64,000 nt of DNA. Origin: JACVRW01 sp036519295 (GTDB lineage: Bacteria; Actinomycetota; Thermoleophilia; Solirubrobacterales; Thermoleophilaceae). Shown piece by piece: positions 43,443 through 52,393 of the stretch. The stretch's first letter is position 1. The number at the start of each line of letters is the position of its first letter. Below the pieces are notes generated by a model that was not told where the DNA came from, did no database searches, and was given only the letters and a program-made list of their open reading frames with translations. A program made the position numbers and the translations under genes. The stretch covers positions 1-64,000 of the forward strand of contig DATDLN010000024.1 in the NCBI GenBank assembly GCA_036519295.1, given 5' to 3'.

Positions 43443-44181
43443 CCGCGGCCCCGTCCGCCGGGCCCGCCCCGCCCAGGTACGCGGCCGCGACATCCGCGCT
43501 GCGCCTGATCTCGTCCGGCGTTCCCTGCGCGATGACGCGGCCCCCATCGAGGACGCAGAGGCGGTTGCACACCTCCATGATCAGCGCCATGTTGTGGTCG
43601 ATGATCAGCACACCTCGGTCGTGCGAGTCGGCCAGGGAGCGCAGGACGGCGATGAAGGCGGGCAGCTCCGTGTCGGAGAGGCCGGCGGCGGGCTCGTCGA
43701 GGAGCATGTAGCGGGGGTCCGTCGCGAGCGCCCGCGCGACGCCGAGCTTCATTGCCAGGCCGTGCGGGAGTCGTCCCGCAGGCTGCTCGGCCTCACCCGT
43801 GAGCTGGAGCAGGTCGAGGATGCCCCGCGCCCGCCGTCTCGCCTCGCCGGCCGAGCCGCCGACTCCCAGCGCGGCCACCTCCACGTTCTCCCGCACGCTC
43901 AGGCCGCCGAACAGGTGCCCCTGCTGAAAGCTGCGGGCGATGCCCGCACGTGCGCGGCGCGTCGCCTTCCAGGTGGTTACATCGGACCCGTCGACCATCA
44001 CCGAGCCGCTGTCCGGGAGGTCGAACCCGGTGATGCAGTTGACCAGGGTGGTCTTGCCGGCTCCGTTCGGGCCGATCAGCCCCACGACCTCTCGGCGGCC
44101 GACCTCGAGGTCCACCTCCCTGAGCGCCTGGATGCCCTGGAACGAACGGGAGACGCCGGTGGCCCGGAGGCGGTCGTTCAC
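43435..44181 (-). CDS. livG: ABC transporter ATPase LivG
   Basis: 248 residues, GTG start nine bases after the binding-protein gene. Walker A GPNGAGKTTL, INCITGF-type segment (VNCITGFDLPDSGSV), Walker B MLLDEPAAGLSD, LIIDHNMALIMEVCNRLCVL. The usual LSGGQ signature reads PHGLAMKLGVARAL, a departure from the consensus that some LivG proteins show. Confidence 0.92.
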   Translation of the reverse strand: MNDRLRATGVSRSFQGIQALREVDLEVGRREVVGLIGPNGAGKTTLVNCITGFDLPDSGSVMVDGSDVTTWKATRRARAGIARSFQQGHLFGGLSVRENVEVAALGVGGSAGEARRRARGILDLLQLTGEAEQPAGRLPHGLAMKLGVARALATDPRYMLLDEPAAGLSDTELPAFIAVLRSLADSHDRGVLIIDHNMALIMEVCNRLCVLDGGRVIAQGTPDEIRRSADVAAAYLGGAGPADGAAGD

Positions 44182-44190
44182 GCCCTCGAT

Positions 44191-45429
44191 TCAGCCATCG
44201 AACGTCACCGGCTCTCCAGCCTTCACCGTCCCGGTGAAGCGCGGCTTGCCGTCCTGGATCTCGATCACCCGGTACTCGCGACCGAAGGCGGAGTGGAACT
44301 CCGGGGAGAAGCTGACATTCCCCGAGACCGTGGCGAGCCCCGAAAACCCCTCGGTGGTATCGGCCAGCTTCCCGCCGTCGGTCGTGCCGCCGTTCTTCTT
44401 GATCGCCTCGACGATGCCGTCCACGGCGGCCGCGCCGGTGACGAATCCGCCCGTCGCGGGCGGCTGGCCCGCCTTCTTCATCTTGGCGATGAGGTCTCGG
44501 ACTGCCGGATCGGGGTCGTCGCCGTACACCGACGCATAGGTGATCACATAGATGTTGTCCGCGACCTTCTTGCTCTTCGGCAGCCAGAAGGAACCGTCGA
44601 TCGACCAGGGGCCGATGATGGGGGTGGTGTTGCCGCCGCCGCGCACTCCTGACACGAAGGCCGGCAGATCCTGCTGGGTGGTCGCGCAGATGGCGATCGT
44701 GTCGGCCTTCGAGTCGTTCATGCTGCTCACGACGTTGTTGATCGTGCCGTCGCCCTCGGTGAAGCTCTCTTCACTCGCGATCTTGCCGCCGAGCTCCTCG
44801 AACCGCTGCTTGAACGCCTGGCACACGTTCTGGGTGTAGACGATCGCCTTGTCGGTGACCACGCTGGCCGTCTTCCAGCCCTTCTGGTTCGCAAGCTCGG
44901 CCAGCGCGGCGCCCTCGTCCTGCGCGACGTTGCCGTAGCTGAACGCCAGCCTGCCGGCGTCGCCGAACCGCTTCGGCCCCATCTGGTCGGTGCCGATGCA
45001 CGGGGCGACCGTCAGCAGCCCGGCCTGTATGCCCTCCTGCGTCGACGGGGTCGCCCAGTCGACGTCGCAGGTGACCCACATGACGTCCGCGCCCTGATCG
45101 ATCAGATCGACCGCCGCCGCCTTCGTCCGCGCCGGGTCCAGCCGCGTGTTCTGAACCTTGAACTCGAGCTTGCGGCCGTCCACGCCGCCGGCGGCGTTCA
45201 CCCGGTCGGCCTCGATCTGCGCCGCGGTCAGGGCCGGCCCGTCGAAGAACTTCATGAGCTTGGTCTGGTCGACTGCGGCCCCGATCGTGATCGGGCCCTT
45301 CTCGGCGGTGGCCTCGCCGCCACCGTTTCCGCCGTCGCCCCCGTCGTCGTCGTCGCCGCAGCCGGCGACGGCGGGGAGCGCGAGCAGCATCGTCGCGATG
45401 AGGGCCAGTCGGGTCAGCCTCCGGTGCAT
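44191..45429 (-). CDS. Solute-binding lipoprotein of the Liv-type transporter
   Basis: 412 residues from the ATG at 45429, with GAGGAGG eight bases upstream. Residues 1-24 are a lipoprotein signal (hydrophobic stretch, lipobox VAGC, Cys24), then an acidic Asp/Gly linker. The type I fold follows: PITIGAAVDQTKLMKFFDG, VTCDVDWATPSTQEGI, CIGTDQMGPKRFGDAGRLAF, TVSGNVSFSPEFHSAF. Binds the imported compound on the outer membrane face of the cell membrane. Ligand unknown. Confidence 0.9.
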   Translation of the reverse strand: MHRRLTRLALIATMLLALPAVAGCGDDDDGGDGGNGGGEATAEKGPITIGAAVDQTKLMKFFDGPALTAAQIEADRVNAAGGVDGRKLEFKVQNTRLDPARTKAAAVDLIDQGADVMWVTCDVDWATPSTQEGIQAGLLTVAPCIGTDQMGPKRFGDAGRLAFSYGNVAQDEGAALAELANQKGWKTASVVTDKAIVYTQNVCQAFKQRFEELGGKIASEESFTEGDGTINNVVSSMNDSKADTIAICATTQQDLPAFVSGVRGGGNTTPIIGPWSIDGSFWLPKSKKVADNIYVITYASVYGDDPDPAVRDLIAKMKKAGQPPATGGFVTGAAAVDGIVEAIKKNGGTTDGGKLADTTEGFSGLATVSGNVSFSPEFHSAFGREYRVIEIQDGKPRFTGTVKAGEPVTFDG

Positions 45430-45457
45430 TGTGCGTTCCTCCTCGTTGCTGTGTCCT

Positions 45458-46558
45458 TCAGGCACGGGCGGGTTCGGGCGCGAGCGAGTCCTGCTGGGCC
45501 GTGCGGAAGCGCGGGATCACCCTCGTCGCGAACAGCTCCTGCGCCTTGATCGCCTTCCAGTGCTCGAAGCCGCCGGCGTTCGTGGTGATCCCGACCTCCT
45601 TCAGGCCGTCGCACTTCCGAATCACGGCCTCGATGCGCTCGACGATGTCGTCCGGCGTGCCCACCCAGACGATGTCGCCGTCGAGCATCTCGTCGTAGGG
45701 AGTGGCGGCCAGCTTCTCCATGATCCCGCTCGAGTAGAAGCCGAACCCCGACTCCTCGAGCACCTCCTTCGGTGGCAGCTCGTCGCCGTAGAGAAGGGGG
45801 GAGGCGTTGCCGGTCAGGAACTTGCGCATGCCGTCCTCGGCTTCGCGCCGGGCGGTGTCGCGATCGTCGTCGATGTAGACGGCATGGATCCACGCGATGT
45901 ACGGCTCGTTGCCGTGCCGCGCGCAGCTCTCCCGGTAGATGTCGAGCTGCTCGGCAAGCGCCTCGTAGGGAAGGAGCGGCGGCACGGCCATGCACCAGCC
46001 GCGCTCGCCGGCGATCTCGTACGTGCGGTCGCTCGTCCCACCGAGGAAGACGCGCGGGCGCCGCCCCTCCGGCAGCCGCGGGACGATATGGGAGTCGTCG
46101 ATCTCGTAGTACTTGCCGCTGTAGGAGAAGCGCTCGTTCTCGAGGGCGAGGAAGAGCACCTCGAGCCCCTCCTCGTAGAGGTCACGCGTCTCGCGGATCG
46201 GCACACCCGCCTTGATCGGCATCCATCCGTGTCCGCGCACGACGCCGAACTCGTAGCGGCCGCCCGACAGGATGTCGAACTCCGCGATCTGCGAGGCCAG
46301 CACCGCGGGGTTGTAGTACGGCACCGGGTGGCCGAGCGTGCGGAAGTTGATGGTGTCCGTCCGTTCCGCGGCCATCCCGAACAGCGCCCAGGGATTCGCC
46401 GAGACCGAGAACTGCGGGAAGAACCAGTGCTCGATCACGGTGTAGACGTCGAAGCCGACCCGCTCCGCGTGCTCGATCTGCTCGAGGACCTCGTCGTAGA
46501 GCTGCCGGTAGGGCTTTCCCCCGTGGTACTGGACCTCGGAGTAGATGCTGAACCTCAT
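45458..46558 (-). CDS. LLM-class (luciferase-like) flavin-dependent oxidoreductase 1
   Basis: 366 residues. MRFSIYSEVQYHGGKPYRQL, YTVIEHWFFPQFSVSANPWA, LGHPVPYYNPAVLASQIAEFD and GRYEFGVVRGHGWMP are the bacterial luciferase-like barrel with FMN site. Uses reduced FMN from a separate reductase and oxygen to oxidise a substrate. First gene of the operon that continues into livKGFHM, with site 2 at 61 bases upstream; so the oxygenase and importer are made together. Confidence 0.88.
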   Translation of the reverse strand: MRFSIYSEVQYHGGKPYRQLYDEVLEQIEHAERVGFDVYTVIEHWFFPQFSVSANPWALFGMAAERTDTINFRTLGHPVPYYNPAVLASQIAEFDILSGGRYEFGVVRGHGWMPIKAGVPIRETRDLYEEGLEVLFLALENERFSYSGKYYEIDDSHIVPRLPEGRRPRVFLGGTSDRTYEIAGERGWCMAVPPLLPYEALAEQLDIYRESCARHGNEPYIAWIHAVYIDDDRDTARREAEDGMRKFLTGNASPLLYGDELPPKEVLEESGFGFYSSGIMEKLAATPYDEMLDGDIVWVGTPDDIVERIEAVIRKCDGLKEVGITTNAGGFEHWKAIKAQELFATRVIPRFRTAQQDSLAPEPARA

Positions 46559-46618
46559 CCATCGCTCCTCTCAGCGGTGCGCGGGCGCGCGCTCACCCTC
46601 CGTCGAGCGACCGTATCC

Positions 46619-46634
46619 GATACTTGATCAAATC
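46619..46634 (-). promoter_or_regulatory. TTTGATCAAGTATC site 2, upstream of the LLM-liv operon
   Basis: Minus strand reads GATTTGATCAAGTATC; on both sides the arms extend to ATACTTG ... CAAGTAT (7-base inverted repeat, 46621-46643). 61 bases before the LLM start and 24 bases beyond the phytoene-desaturase-like gene's stop. Confidence 0.68.
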
Positions 46635-46657
46635 ACAAGTATGCGGCGGTGCTCGCG

Positions 46658-48277
46658 TCAGTTCCGCGGGAGCCGGGCGCGTACCCGCTCTCGCACCGGC
46701 GGCTTTAGCAGCTGCATTGCCACTATGCGCCCCGAGGCGGCGTTCAGCCCCGGCCCCGGGTAGGTGCTCGCTCCGCACTGGAAGAGGCCGTCGAGCGGCG
46801 TCGCGTGCGAGCCGTAGCTGGGTAGCGGGCGCCACACGTAAGACTGGTCGAGGTCCGTGGCGCCCGCGTAGATGTCGCCCCGCACGAAATTGGGGTTGCG
46901 GCGCTCGAGCGCGGCGGGGGACAGGATCGCCCGCCCCACGATCGCCGCGGGGAGGTTCTCGATCCGACGCGCCAGGTGGGCCACGATCCGGTCCGCGTAG
47001 GCTCGCTCGAGCTCGGGCGTCCAGGGCCCATCGCCGACGTCGATCTCGCCGGCGGCATCGCCCGTCGGCCGGTAGGGCACCTCCTGGAGCTGGACCCAGA
47101 TGATGGCCGCGCCCTCCGGCGCCCTGCTCGGATCGAGCGCCGTGGGCTGCCCGCAGACGATCGTCGGCTCCGCCGGCAGCAGTCCCGCGCGGGCATGCGC
47201 GCAGGCGAGGCTCACCGCGTTCAGGCCGCCGGTGAGGTGTACGACTGCCGCCTGCGCCAGCCGCTCGTCGTCGCGCCACCGCGGCGGCTCCGACAGCGCG
47301 AGATGGATCTGCGTGCCGGCGCGCGTCGAGAAGCGAAATCGCCTTGCCTCCTCGGCGGCTCGCGCCGGGACGGCGCCTTCCGGCAGCAGCCGCCCGTAGA
47401 GCTGGGTGGGTGTGGTGTTGGCGATCACCGCGCGCCCGGCCAGCACCTCCTCGCCGCCGGCGACCACCCCGGCGGCGCGGCCGCCGCGGACCAAGATGCT
47501 CTCGACCTCGTTGCCGGCGCGCACGGCGCCACCGTTGTCCTCGATCAGGCGCACGAACGCCTTGACGAAGTTGTCCGAACCGCCGCGGACCACCGGCATG
47601 CCGATCTGGTGGAGGGCGCCGGCGAGGGCGAGGAGCTGGAACCCGCCGCCCGCGTCGTCGGGCGTGAGACCCGTGTGAAGCACCCAGGGCGCGAGGAGAT
47701 CGCCGACCTCCCGCCCCTCGAAACGGCTCTCGAGCCAGCCGCGCGCGCTCGACGCCACCCTCGCGCCGAACGCCAGGCCGTCACGCACGCCGAGCCGGCG
47801 GGCGAGCGTTGCCGTGAGCCGGGCGGCGTGTGCAGAGCCCAGCCTGGTTCCGAGGAGGTCGCCGATCAGGTCCATCTGGGCGCCCAACGAGGAGACGTCC
47901 TCGAGGTAGGCATCGCGGTCGGCGGCGGCGGCCAGGCGCTCGACCGTGCGCTCAGGGTCGCGGTGCGCAACCACTGCTCCGTGCGGCGTGGCGCTCGCGG
48001 TCACGACGTCCTCGGCGTTCACGTACTCGAGGCCGCGGGCCCGCAGCTCCTCACCCAACTCGGCCCAGGCCGCCGAGGTGTGGAAGAGCGGGTGCCAGCT
48101 CGAGAACGTGTCGTGGCAGTAGCCCGGCTCGGTCAGTTCCTCCGTCGCCACCGCGCCGCCCGGCTCGGCGTTGCGCTCGAGGACCTCGACGCTCCAGCCG
48201 GCGCGGGCGAGGTAGGCCGCGGCAACCAGTCCGTTGTGGCCGCTTCCGATGACGACCACGTCGACGCTGCGGCTCAT
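46658..48277 (-). CDS. Phytoene-desaturase-like FAD oxidoreductase 1
   Basis: 539 residues. N-terminal VVVIGSGHNGLVAAAYLA and VLERNAEPGGAVATEE are the FAD dinucleotide fold; the C-terminus DGLFQCGASTYPGPGLNAAS closes the FAD domain, as in phytoene dehydrogenase-related proteins. No carotenoid genes are near, so it more probably oxidises or isomerises a small catabolite, as do many actinobacterial members. Site 3 lies 11 bases upstream. Confidence 0.85.
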   Translation of the reverse strand: MSRSVDVVVIGSGHNGLVAAAYLARAGWSVEVLERNAEPGGAVATEELTEPGYCHDTFSSWHPLFHTSAAWAELGEELRARGLEYVNAEDVVTASATPHGAVVAHRDPERTVERLAAAADRDAYLEDVSSLGAQMDLIGDLLGTRLGSAHAARLTATLARRLGVRDGLAFGARVASSARGWLESRFEGREVGDLLAPWVLHTGLTPDDAGGGFQLLALAGALHQIGMPVVRGGSDNFVKAFVRLIEDNGGAVRAGNEVESILVRGGRAAGVVAGGEEVLAGRAVIANTTPTQLYGRLLPEGAVPARAAEEARRFRFSTRAGTQIHLALSEPPRWRDDERLAQAAVVHLTGGLNAVSLACAHARAGLLPAEPTIVCGQPTALDPSRAPEGAAIIWVQLQEVPYRPTGDAAGEIDVGDGPWTPELERAYADRIVAHLARRIENLPAAIVGRAILSPAALERRNPNFVRGDIYAGATDLDQSYVWRPLPSYGSHATPLDGLFQCGASTYPGPGLNAASGRIVAMQLLKPPVRERVRARLPRN

Positions 48278-48286
48278 CGGGGCGGG

Positions 48287-48300
48287 ACTTGATCAGACAT
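48287..48300 (-). promoter_or_regulatory. Degenerate TTGATCA site 3
   Basis: Minus strand reads TGTCTGATCAAGTCCC: one half matches TTTGATCAAGTATC well, the other is imperfect. 11 bases before the phytoene-desaturase-like start. Weakest of the six. Confidence 0.45.
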
Positions 48301-48379
48301 CGCCGTTGCGCGCAAGGGACACCGATCCGGAGACCGGAGGTGTTCGGGCGTTCCCATGTCGCCTGGGGCGCCTGGTACT

Positions 48380-48397
48380 GTTAACCCTGTGGTTAAC
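48380..48397. promoter_or_regulatory. Operator-like palindrome GTTAACC-CTGT-GGTTAAC over the arsR start
   Basis: A perfect seven-base inverted repeat with four-base spacer. The ArsR GTG start (48389) lies inside it, so a bound repressor would block its own gene. The TTAAC arms resemble recognised ArsR-type autoregulatory sites in form. Confidence 0.7.
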
Positions 48398-48703
48398 GAT
48401 CCGTTCAGGGCGCTTTCGCACCCGATCCGCCGCGGCATCGTCGAGCGCCTCGCCGCTGGTCCGGCGACCGTAGGTCACGCCACCGGCGGCTTCGGGGTGT
48501 CCAAGCCCGCGATCTCCAAGCATCTGAAGGTGCTGGAGGAAACCGGCGTCGTCACGCGGGTGGTCGAGGGACGGACGCACCGGCTCTCGCTCGACACCAA
48601 TACGCTCGGTGAGGCGGCCGACTGGATGGATCGCCAGCGCGTCCTCTGGGGGCGCCTGTTCGACGTAGTCGAGGAGTACCTAAAGGAGGACAAGCCGCAA
48701 TGA
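48389..48703 (+). CDS. ArsR-family transcription regulator
   Basis: 104 residues from the GTG at 48389. DPFRALSHPIRRGIVERLA, then HTH HATGGFGVSKPAISKHLKVLEE and wing TGVVTRVVEGRTHRLSL. No metal-binding cysteines are seen, so it probably senses no metal through a Cys site. It heads a four-gene chain with DUF899 and SRPBCC genes, an arrangement common in actinobacteria. Confidence 0.92.
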   Translation: MVNDPFRALSHPIRRGIVERLAAGPATVGHATGGFGVSKPAISKHLKVLEETGVVTRVVEGRTHRLSLDTNTLGEAADWMDRQRVLWGRLFDVVEEYLKEDKPQ

Positions 48704-49374
48704 ACGCCCCGCCGACAGTGTCGCCGCAGGAGTGGGAAGCCGCCCGCGAGAAGCTGCTGGTGAAGGAGAAGGAGCTGACCCGCGCCCGCGATGCCATGGC
48801 CGCCGAGCGCCGCCGGATGCCGAGAATCGCGGTCGAGAAGGACTACCGCTTCGAGGGGCCGGACGGCCCGGCGAGCCTGCCCGACCTGTTCGACGGGCGC
48901 CGCCAGCTGATCGTCTACCGCTTCTTCTACGACCCCGGCATGGACACCTATCCGGAACGCGGTTGCGGCGGTTGCTCGTTCCTCGCCGACCAGGTCGCGC
49001 ACCTGGCGCATCTGAACGCGCGCGACACGACGCTCGCGTTCGTCTCGCGCGCGCCGCAGGAGAACATCAAGCGCTGGAAGGCCCAGATGGGGTGGGAGCA
49101 GATCCCCTGGTACACGATCACGGACGACTTCGACAAGGACTTCGGCGTCGACGAGTGGCACGGCACCAACGCCTTCTTCCGCGACGGCGACCGGATCTAC
49201 CGCACCTACTTCATCAACGACCGCGGCGACGAGGCGATGGGCAGCACCTGGAGCTACCTCGACATCACGGCGCTCGGGCGCCAGGAGGAGTGGGAGGACT
49301 CGCCGGAGGGCTACCCGCAGACCCAGCCGTACCAGTGGTGGAACTACCACGACGCGTACGAGGACAAAGCGTGA
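48700..49374 (+). CDS. DUF899 (thioredoxin-fold) protein
   Basis: 224 residues, ATGA-type overlap with arsR. SPQEWEAAREKLLVKEKELT, ERGCGGCSFLADQVAHLAHL and WSYLDITALGRQEEWEDSPE are typical of DUF899 proteins, which have a thioredoxin-like core with a CGGC motif (residues about 88-91). Redox role likely but unproven. Confidence 0.9.
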   Translation: MNAPPTVSPQEWEAAREKLLVKEKELTRARDAMAAERRRMPRIAVEKDYRFEGPDGPASLPDLFDGRRQLIVYRFFYDPGMDTYPERGCGGCSFLADQVAHLAHLNARDTTLAFVSRAPQENIKRWKAQMGWEQIPWYTITDDFDKDFGVDEWHGTNAFFRDGDRIYRTYFINDRGDEAMGSTWSYLDITALGRQEEWEDSPEGYPQTQPYQWWNYHDAYEDKA

Positions 49375-49502
49375 TCGCTCACGTGGGGGTCGTTCCGGTG
49401 GAGGAGATCCTGCCGTCGGTGACGGGCGCGGGCGTCGCGCTGCTGCTGGCGCGTGCCTGGGTAAGCCTGCACCTGAGACGCCGACGGGAGCCCGGGAAAT
49501 GA
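49371..49502 (+). CDS. Small single-helix membrane protein
   Basis: 43 residues; GTG overlaps the DUF899 stop and its own stop overlaps the next ATG (ATGA). One helix (VTGAGVALLLARAWVSLHL) and a basic end. Double overlap supports it as real; function unknown. Confidence 0.55.
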   Translation: MIAHVGVVPVEEILPSVTGAGVALLLARAWVSLHLRRRREPGK

Positions 49503-49948
49503 TCGACAACACAACCCTGCGCATGGAGCGCACCTTCCAGGCGCCAGCGCAGGCGGTCTTCGACGCATGGACGAGCGAGGAGGTGATCCGGCGCTGGTGG
49601 CACGCCGAGCACGACTGGGAGACGACCGAGGCCGAGGTGGACCTGCGCGTCGGCGGCGCCATCCGGGTGGTGATGCGCAACCCCCACGATGACGTCGAGT
49701 ACGGCGGCGGCGGCACCTACACGGAGATCGACCCCCCGACCCGCCTTGCGTTCACCTGGCTCTGGGACGGCGACACCAAGCGCCAGCTGATCGAGCTCGA
49801 CTTCGAGGAGACCGAGGGCGTCACCACCGTCCGCTTCACGCACAGCGGCCTGTGGGACGAGGAGGCGGTTCGCTCGCACGAGGACGGCTGGGGCAATGCC
49901 TTCGACAACCTCGAGCGCACGCTCGCGGCGGATCACGCAGGGGGGTAG
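49499..49948 (+). CDS. AHSA1/SRPBCC-domain protein
   Basis: 149 residues. LRMERTFQAPAQAVFDAWTS, WWHAEHDWETTEAEVDLRVGG, TYTEIDPPTRLAFTWLW and GLWDEEAVRSHEDGWGNAFD fit the START/SRPBCC-type AHSA1 family. Regularly found after arsR; may bind a hydrophobic ligand. Confidence 0.9.
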   Translation: MIDNTTLRMERTFQAPAQAVFDAWTSEEVIRRWWHAEHDWETTEAEVDLRVGGAIRVVMRNPHDDVEYGGGGTYTEIDPPTRLAFTWLWDGDTKRQLIELDFEETEGVTTVRFTHSGLWDEEAVRSHEDGWGNAFDNLERTLAADHAGG

Positions 49949-49965
49949 CCGCCGAGGCTTCGCCC

Positions 49966-50343
49966 TTACCGCGCGTCCAGCGTGGCCCGGAGCGCAGCGA
50001 GGTCGGGCGACCCGAAGACGACGCGATTTCGGGTGGCGACGTACACGAGGTCGAGGTCGACTCCAGCCCGGGCGATCTTCCGAGTTAGATCCGCAAGCAC
50101 GCCGGGACGGTCCTCGACATCGACCACGACGACCTCGCGCTCGCGGGTGACCGCGACGTGGGAAATCGCGAGCGCGTGCTTCGCGGCCCCGGCGTGCGGG
50201 ACGAGAATGTGGAGCTCGGCCCGCTCGCCCGGCCCAACGCAGGTGGCCGCGGCGATATTCACGCCGGCATCGCTGATCGCGGCCGCGACCTGCGCAAGTG
50301 CGCCGGGCGTGTTCTCGATGTCGATGACCAGGTCGACCGCCAT
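49966..50343 (-). CDS. ACT-domain protein (two ACT units)
   Basis: 125 residues. The first unit is VDLVIDIENTPGALAQVAAA, the second VVVVDVEDRPGVLADLTRKI; both have the ACT G-L-A-x-ligand loop. No catalytic domain is attached. Probably a ligand-responsive regulator of amino acid metabolism. Confidence 0.85.
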   Translation of the reverse strand: MAVDLVIDIENTPGALAQVAAAISDAGVNIAAATCVGPGERAELHILVPHAGAAKHALAISHVAVTREREVVVVDVEDRPGVLADLTRKIARAGVDLDLVYVATRNRVVFGSPDLAALRATLDAR

Positions 50344-50432
50344 GTGACCCGTGCCGGGTGAGCCTACTAGCCGGCGTTCGGCGATCGGAGGACCCCGCCG
50401 CGGGCGTAGCTCGGCCGCACTTCAGGCTTTGA

Positions 50433-50837
50433 TCACCGTTGCGCAGCGGCGAGCGCGGCCGCCTCGTCGGTGAATTCCTCGACGCGAGCGATCCGCGAGC
50501 CGTCGAGAGTCACCAGGTTCCAGAATCGCATGGAGGCCTCCGCGTCGCTGCCCGTCCCGCGCATGTGGATTCGGAACGCGGCGAGGGCGCGGCGGCCGTC
50601 CACTGCGGTCAGCTCGAGGTCCTCGACCCGCATCCCACCGGCGTCGAAACGGTCTCGAAAGAGGGCGGCGACCGCCTCGCGTCCGTGGTGAGTCGTGGCA
50701 CCCGGAGCGGCGGCGGCCTCTACGAACTCGACATCGGGGTGCAGGTAGTCCCGCGCCAAGACGTCCGGAAAGTCCGCTCCGGCCGAGTTGTGAGCTTCAT
50801 AGATGCCGCGGATGAAGTCGAGGTTCACGAGCGGCAT
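50433..50837 (-). CDS. SnoaL-like protein
   Basis: 134 residues. NLDFIRGIYEAHNSAG, YLHPDVEFVEAAAAP, HHGREAVAALFRDRF and RALAAFRIHMRGTGSDAEAS are the usual SnoaL_2 layout (NTF2 fold). Ligand or reaction unknown. AAGGGAT precedes the start. Confidence 0.8.
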   Translation of the reverse strand: MPLVNLDFIRGIYEAHNSAGADFPDVLARDYLHPDVEFVEAAAAPGATTHHGREAVAALFRDRFDAGGMRVEDLELTAVDGRRALAAFRIHMRGTGSDAEASMRFWNLVTLDGSRIARVEEFTDEAAALAAAQR

Positions 50838-50892
50838 CCCTTTCAGTATCCGCGATCTCGCGTCGCGCGCAGCCGCGAAGGCCGGCCGCGTG

Positions 50893-52029
50893 CTAGAGGT
50901 CGTACGCGTAGCGCGTCAGCGTCTCGCACCCGTCGTCGGTGATCAGCAAGAGATCCTCGAAGCGCACGCCGCCGACGTCCTCCAGGCCCTCGATCCCGGG
51001 CTCGATGGCGACGACATCCCCGGCGACGAGGGTCTCGCCGGAGGCGAGTCCAAGCGAAGGTGGTTCGTGCACCTCGAGACCGACGCCGTGGCCGAGGCCG
51101 AAGTAGAACCCCTGCGTCAGCCGCTGCCCGGGAGCTCGCGTGCGCTGCGTGGGGTAGCCGCCGCTCTCGACGATCTCCGCCGCGATGTCGTAGAGCGCTC
51201 GGCCGCTGATCTCGGGACGCGCGGCGGAGCGCACCGCTTCCAGTGCGTCCCGCACGACGTCGCTCAGCGCGGCCACCTCGTGCGTCACCTCGCCGGCGAC
51301 GAACGTTCGGGTCATGTCCGCCCAGCAGCCGCTCTCCTCGTCGCGGGGCCAGAGGTCGATGACGATCGGCAGGTCGGCGGGCAGCGGCCCGGAGCCGGGA
51401 TCATGCCCGCCGCCCGACAGCGCGGACACCACCATGATGTCCGCCGGCGCCGGCGCGCCGGCGGCCGCGCAAGCCGCGCGGAGCGCCGACCGGACGGTCT
51501 GGGCCGTCAGCGCCACGCCGTCCCGGATCAGCCGGCCGTCGTCGCGGTCGGCGCCGCGAATGAGCGTCTCGGCCGCCGCCATGCCGGCCTCGGCGGCGCG
51601 CTGGGCGCGCCGGATGCCGGCCAACTCGGCCAAGTTCTTGACCCGGCGACGTCCCCCGACCGTTCCCGCGTCGACCTCGACGCGAATTCCCGCGTCGCGA
51701 AGTCGGTCGGCCAACGCGACCGGCAGGTCCGCCGCGACGGCCGCGTCGCGAATGCCCCACCTTCGCACGGCGCGAGTCGCCGTCTCGAGCTCGGCCTCAT
51801 CACGCGGCATCCCGTCGCCCAAGAGCTCGTAGAACCCCAGCTCGTCGATCACGAGCAACTCCGCATCGGGAAGCACTCTGGAGATGCGTTCGGCCTCGAG
51901 CGAGTTGGTCAGCACCAGCGCCTGTCCGTCGCGAGCGACGAACAGGAACGGGTCCATGATCTCGAGCGGAACCTCGTGCCGCAGCGCGGGATAGCGGATG
52001 GTGTCGCCGTACAGCAGTATGGTCGCCAC
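50893..52029 (-). CDS. M24-family metallopeptidase (Xaa-Pro-type)
   Basis: 378 residues from the GTG at 52029. C-terminal pita-bread domain with all five metal ligands apparent: VIDLWP (Asp), CWADMTRTF (Asp), GLGHGVGLEVHEPP (His), AIEPGI (Glu) and VRFEDLLLI (Glu). N-terminal 150 residues form the creatinase-like domain. May cleave Xaa-Pro or a cyclic amide-type bond. It has no TTGATCAA site visible upstream. Confidence 0.87.
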   Translation of the reverse strand: MATILLYGDTIRYPALRHEVPLEIMDPFLFVARDGQALVLTNSLEAERISRVLPDAELLVIDELGFYELLGDGMPRDEAELETATRAVRRWGIRDAAVAADLPVALADRLRDAGIRVEVDAGTVGGRRRVKNLAELAGIRRAQRAAEAGMAAAETLIRGADRDDGRLIRDGVALTAQTVRSALRAACAAAGAPAPADIMVVSALSGGGHDPGSGPLPADLPIVIDLWPRDEESGCWADMTRTFVAGEVTHEVAALSDVVRDALEAVRSAARPEISGRALYDIAAEIVESGGYPTQRTRAPGQRLTQGFYFGLGHGVGLEVHEPPSLGLASGETLVAGDVVAIEPGIEGLEDVGGVRFEDLLLITDDGCETLTRYAYDL

Positions 52030-52060
52030 GCACCCGAAGATACGGGGTTGCGCCCCCCGC

Positions 52061-52332
52061 TCACGCGGCGAGCGCCGGCGTGGGGGCGATCCCGAGCTGA
52101 TGTAGTCCACGCTGACGGCGCGGCCGGTCGCGGGGATGTCGCCCGCGGGGGCGCGAAGGGTGCCGTCCTGGGTCCCGGTGAATGTGCCCTCCTACACGGC
52201 GACATCGTCGATGATGTGAACGTCGGTGACCTCGACGTGGGCGTCGGCGAGCACTTCCGCGAACCCGTCGATGTCGTGGGCGTTGAAGGTGTCGGTGCCC
52301 TTCTCGAACGCCTCGCGTGTGGTCATCGTCAT
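52061..52332 (-). pseudogene. Decayed SnoaL-like ester cyclase
   Basis: AAGGAG then ATG (52332) begins MTMTTREAFEKGTDTFNAHD, a typical start of polyketide-cyclase-like SnoaL proteins. After HVEVTDVHIIDDVAV an in-frame TAG (52192-52194) interrupts, the frame continues EGTFTGTQDGTLRAPAGDIP, and the family's C-terminal QLGIAPTPALAA is then found in another frame up to 52061. Compared with the family, segments are missing before DAHVEV and after VDYI. So two deletions and a stop have destroyed the gene. Confidence 0.75.
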
Positions 52333-52393
52333 CGGATGCTCCTTTCGGAGACCAGTAGACGGTCAACAGCTGAGCCCGGATGAGGGCGCTCGA

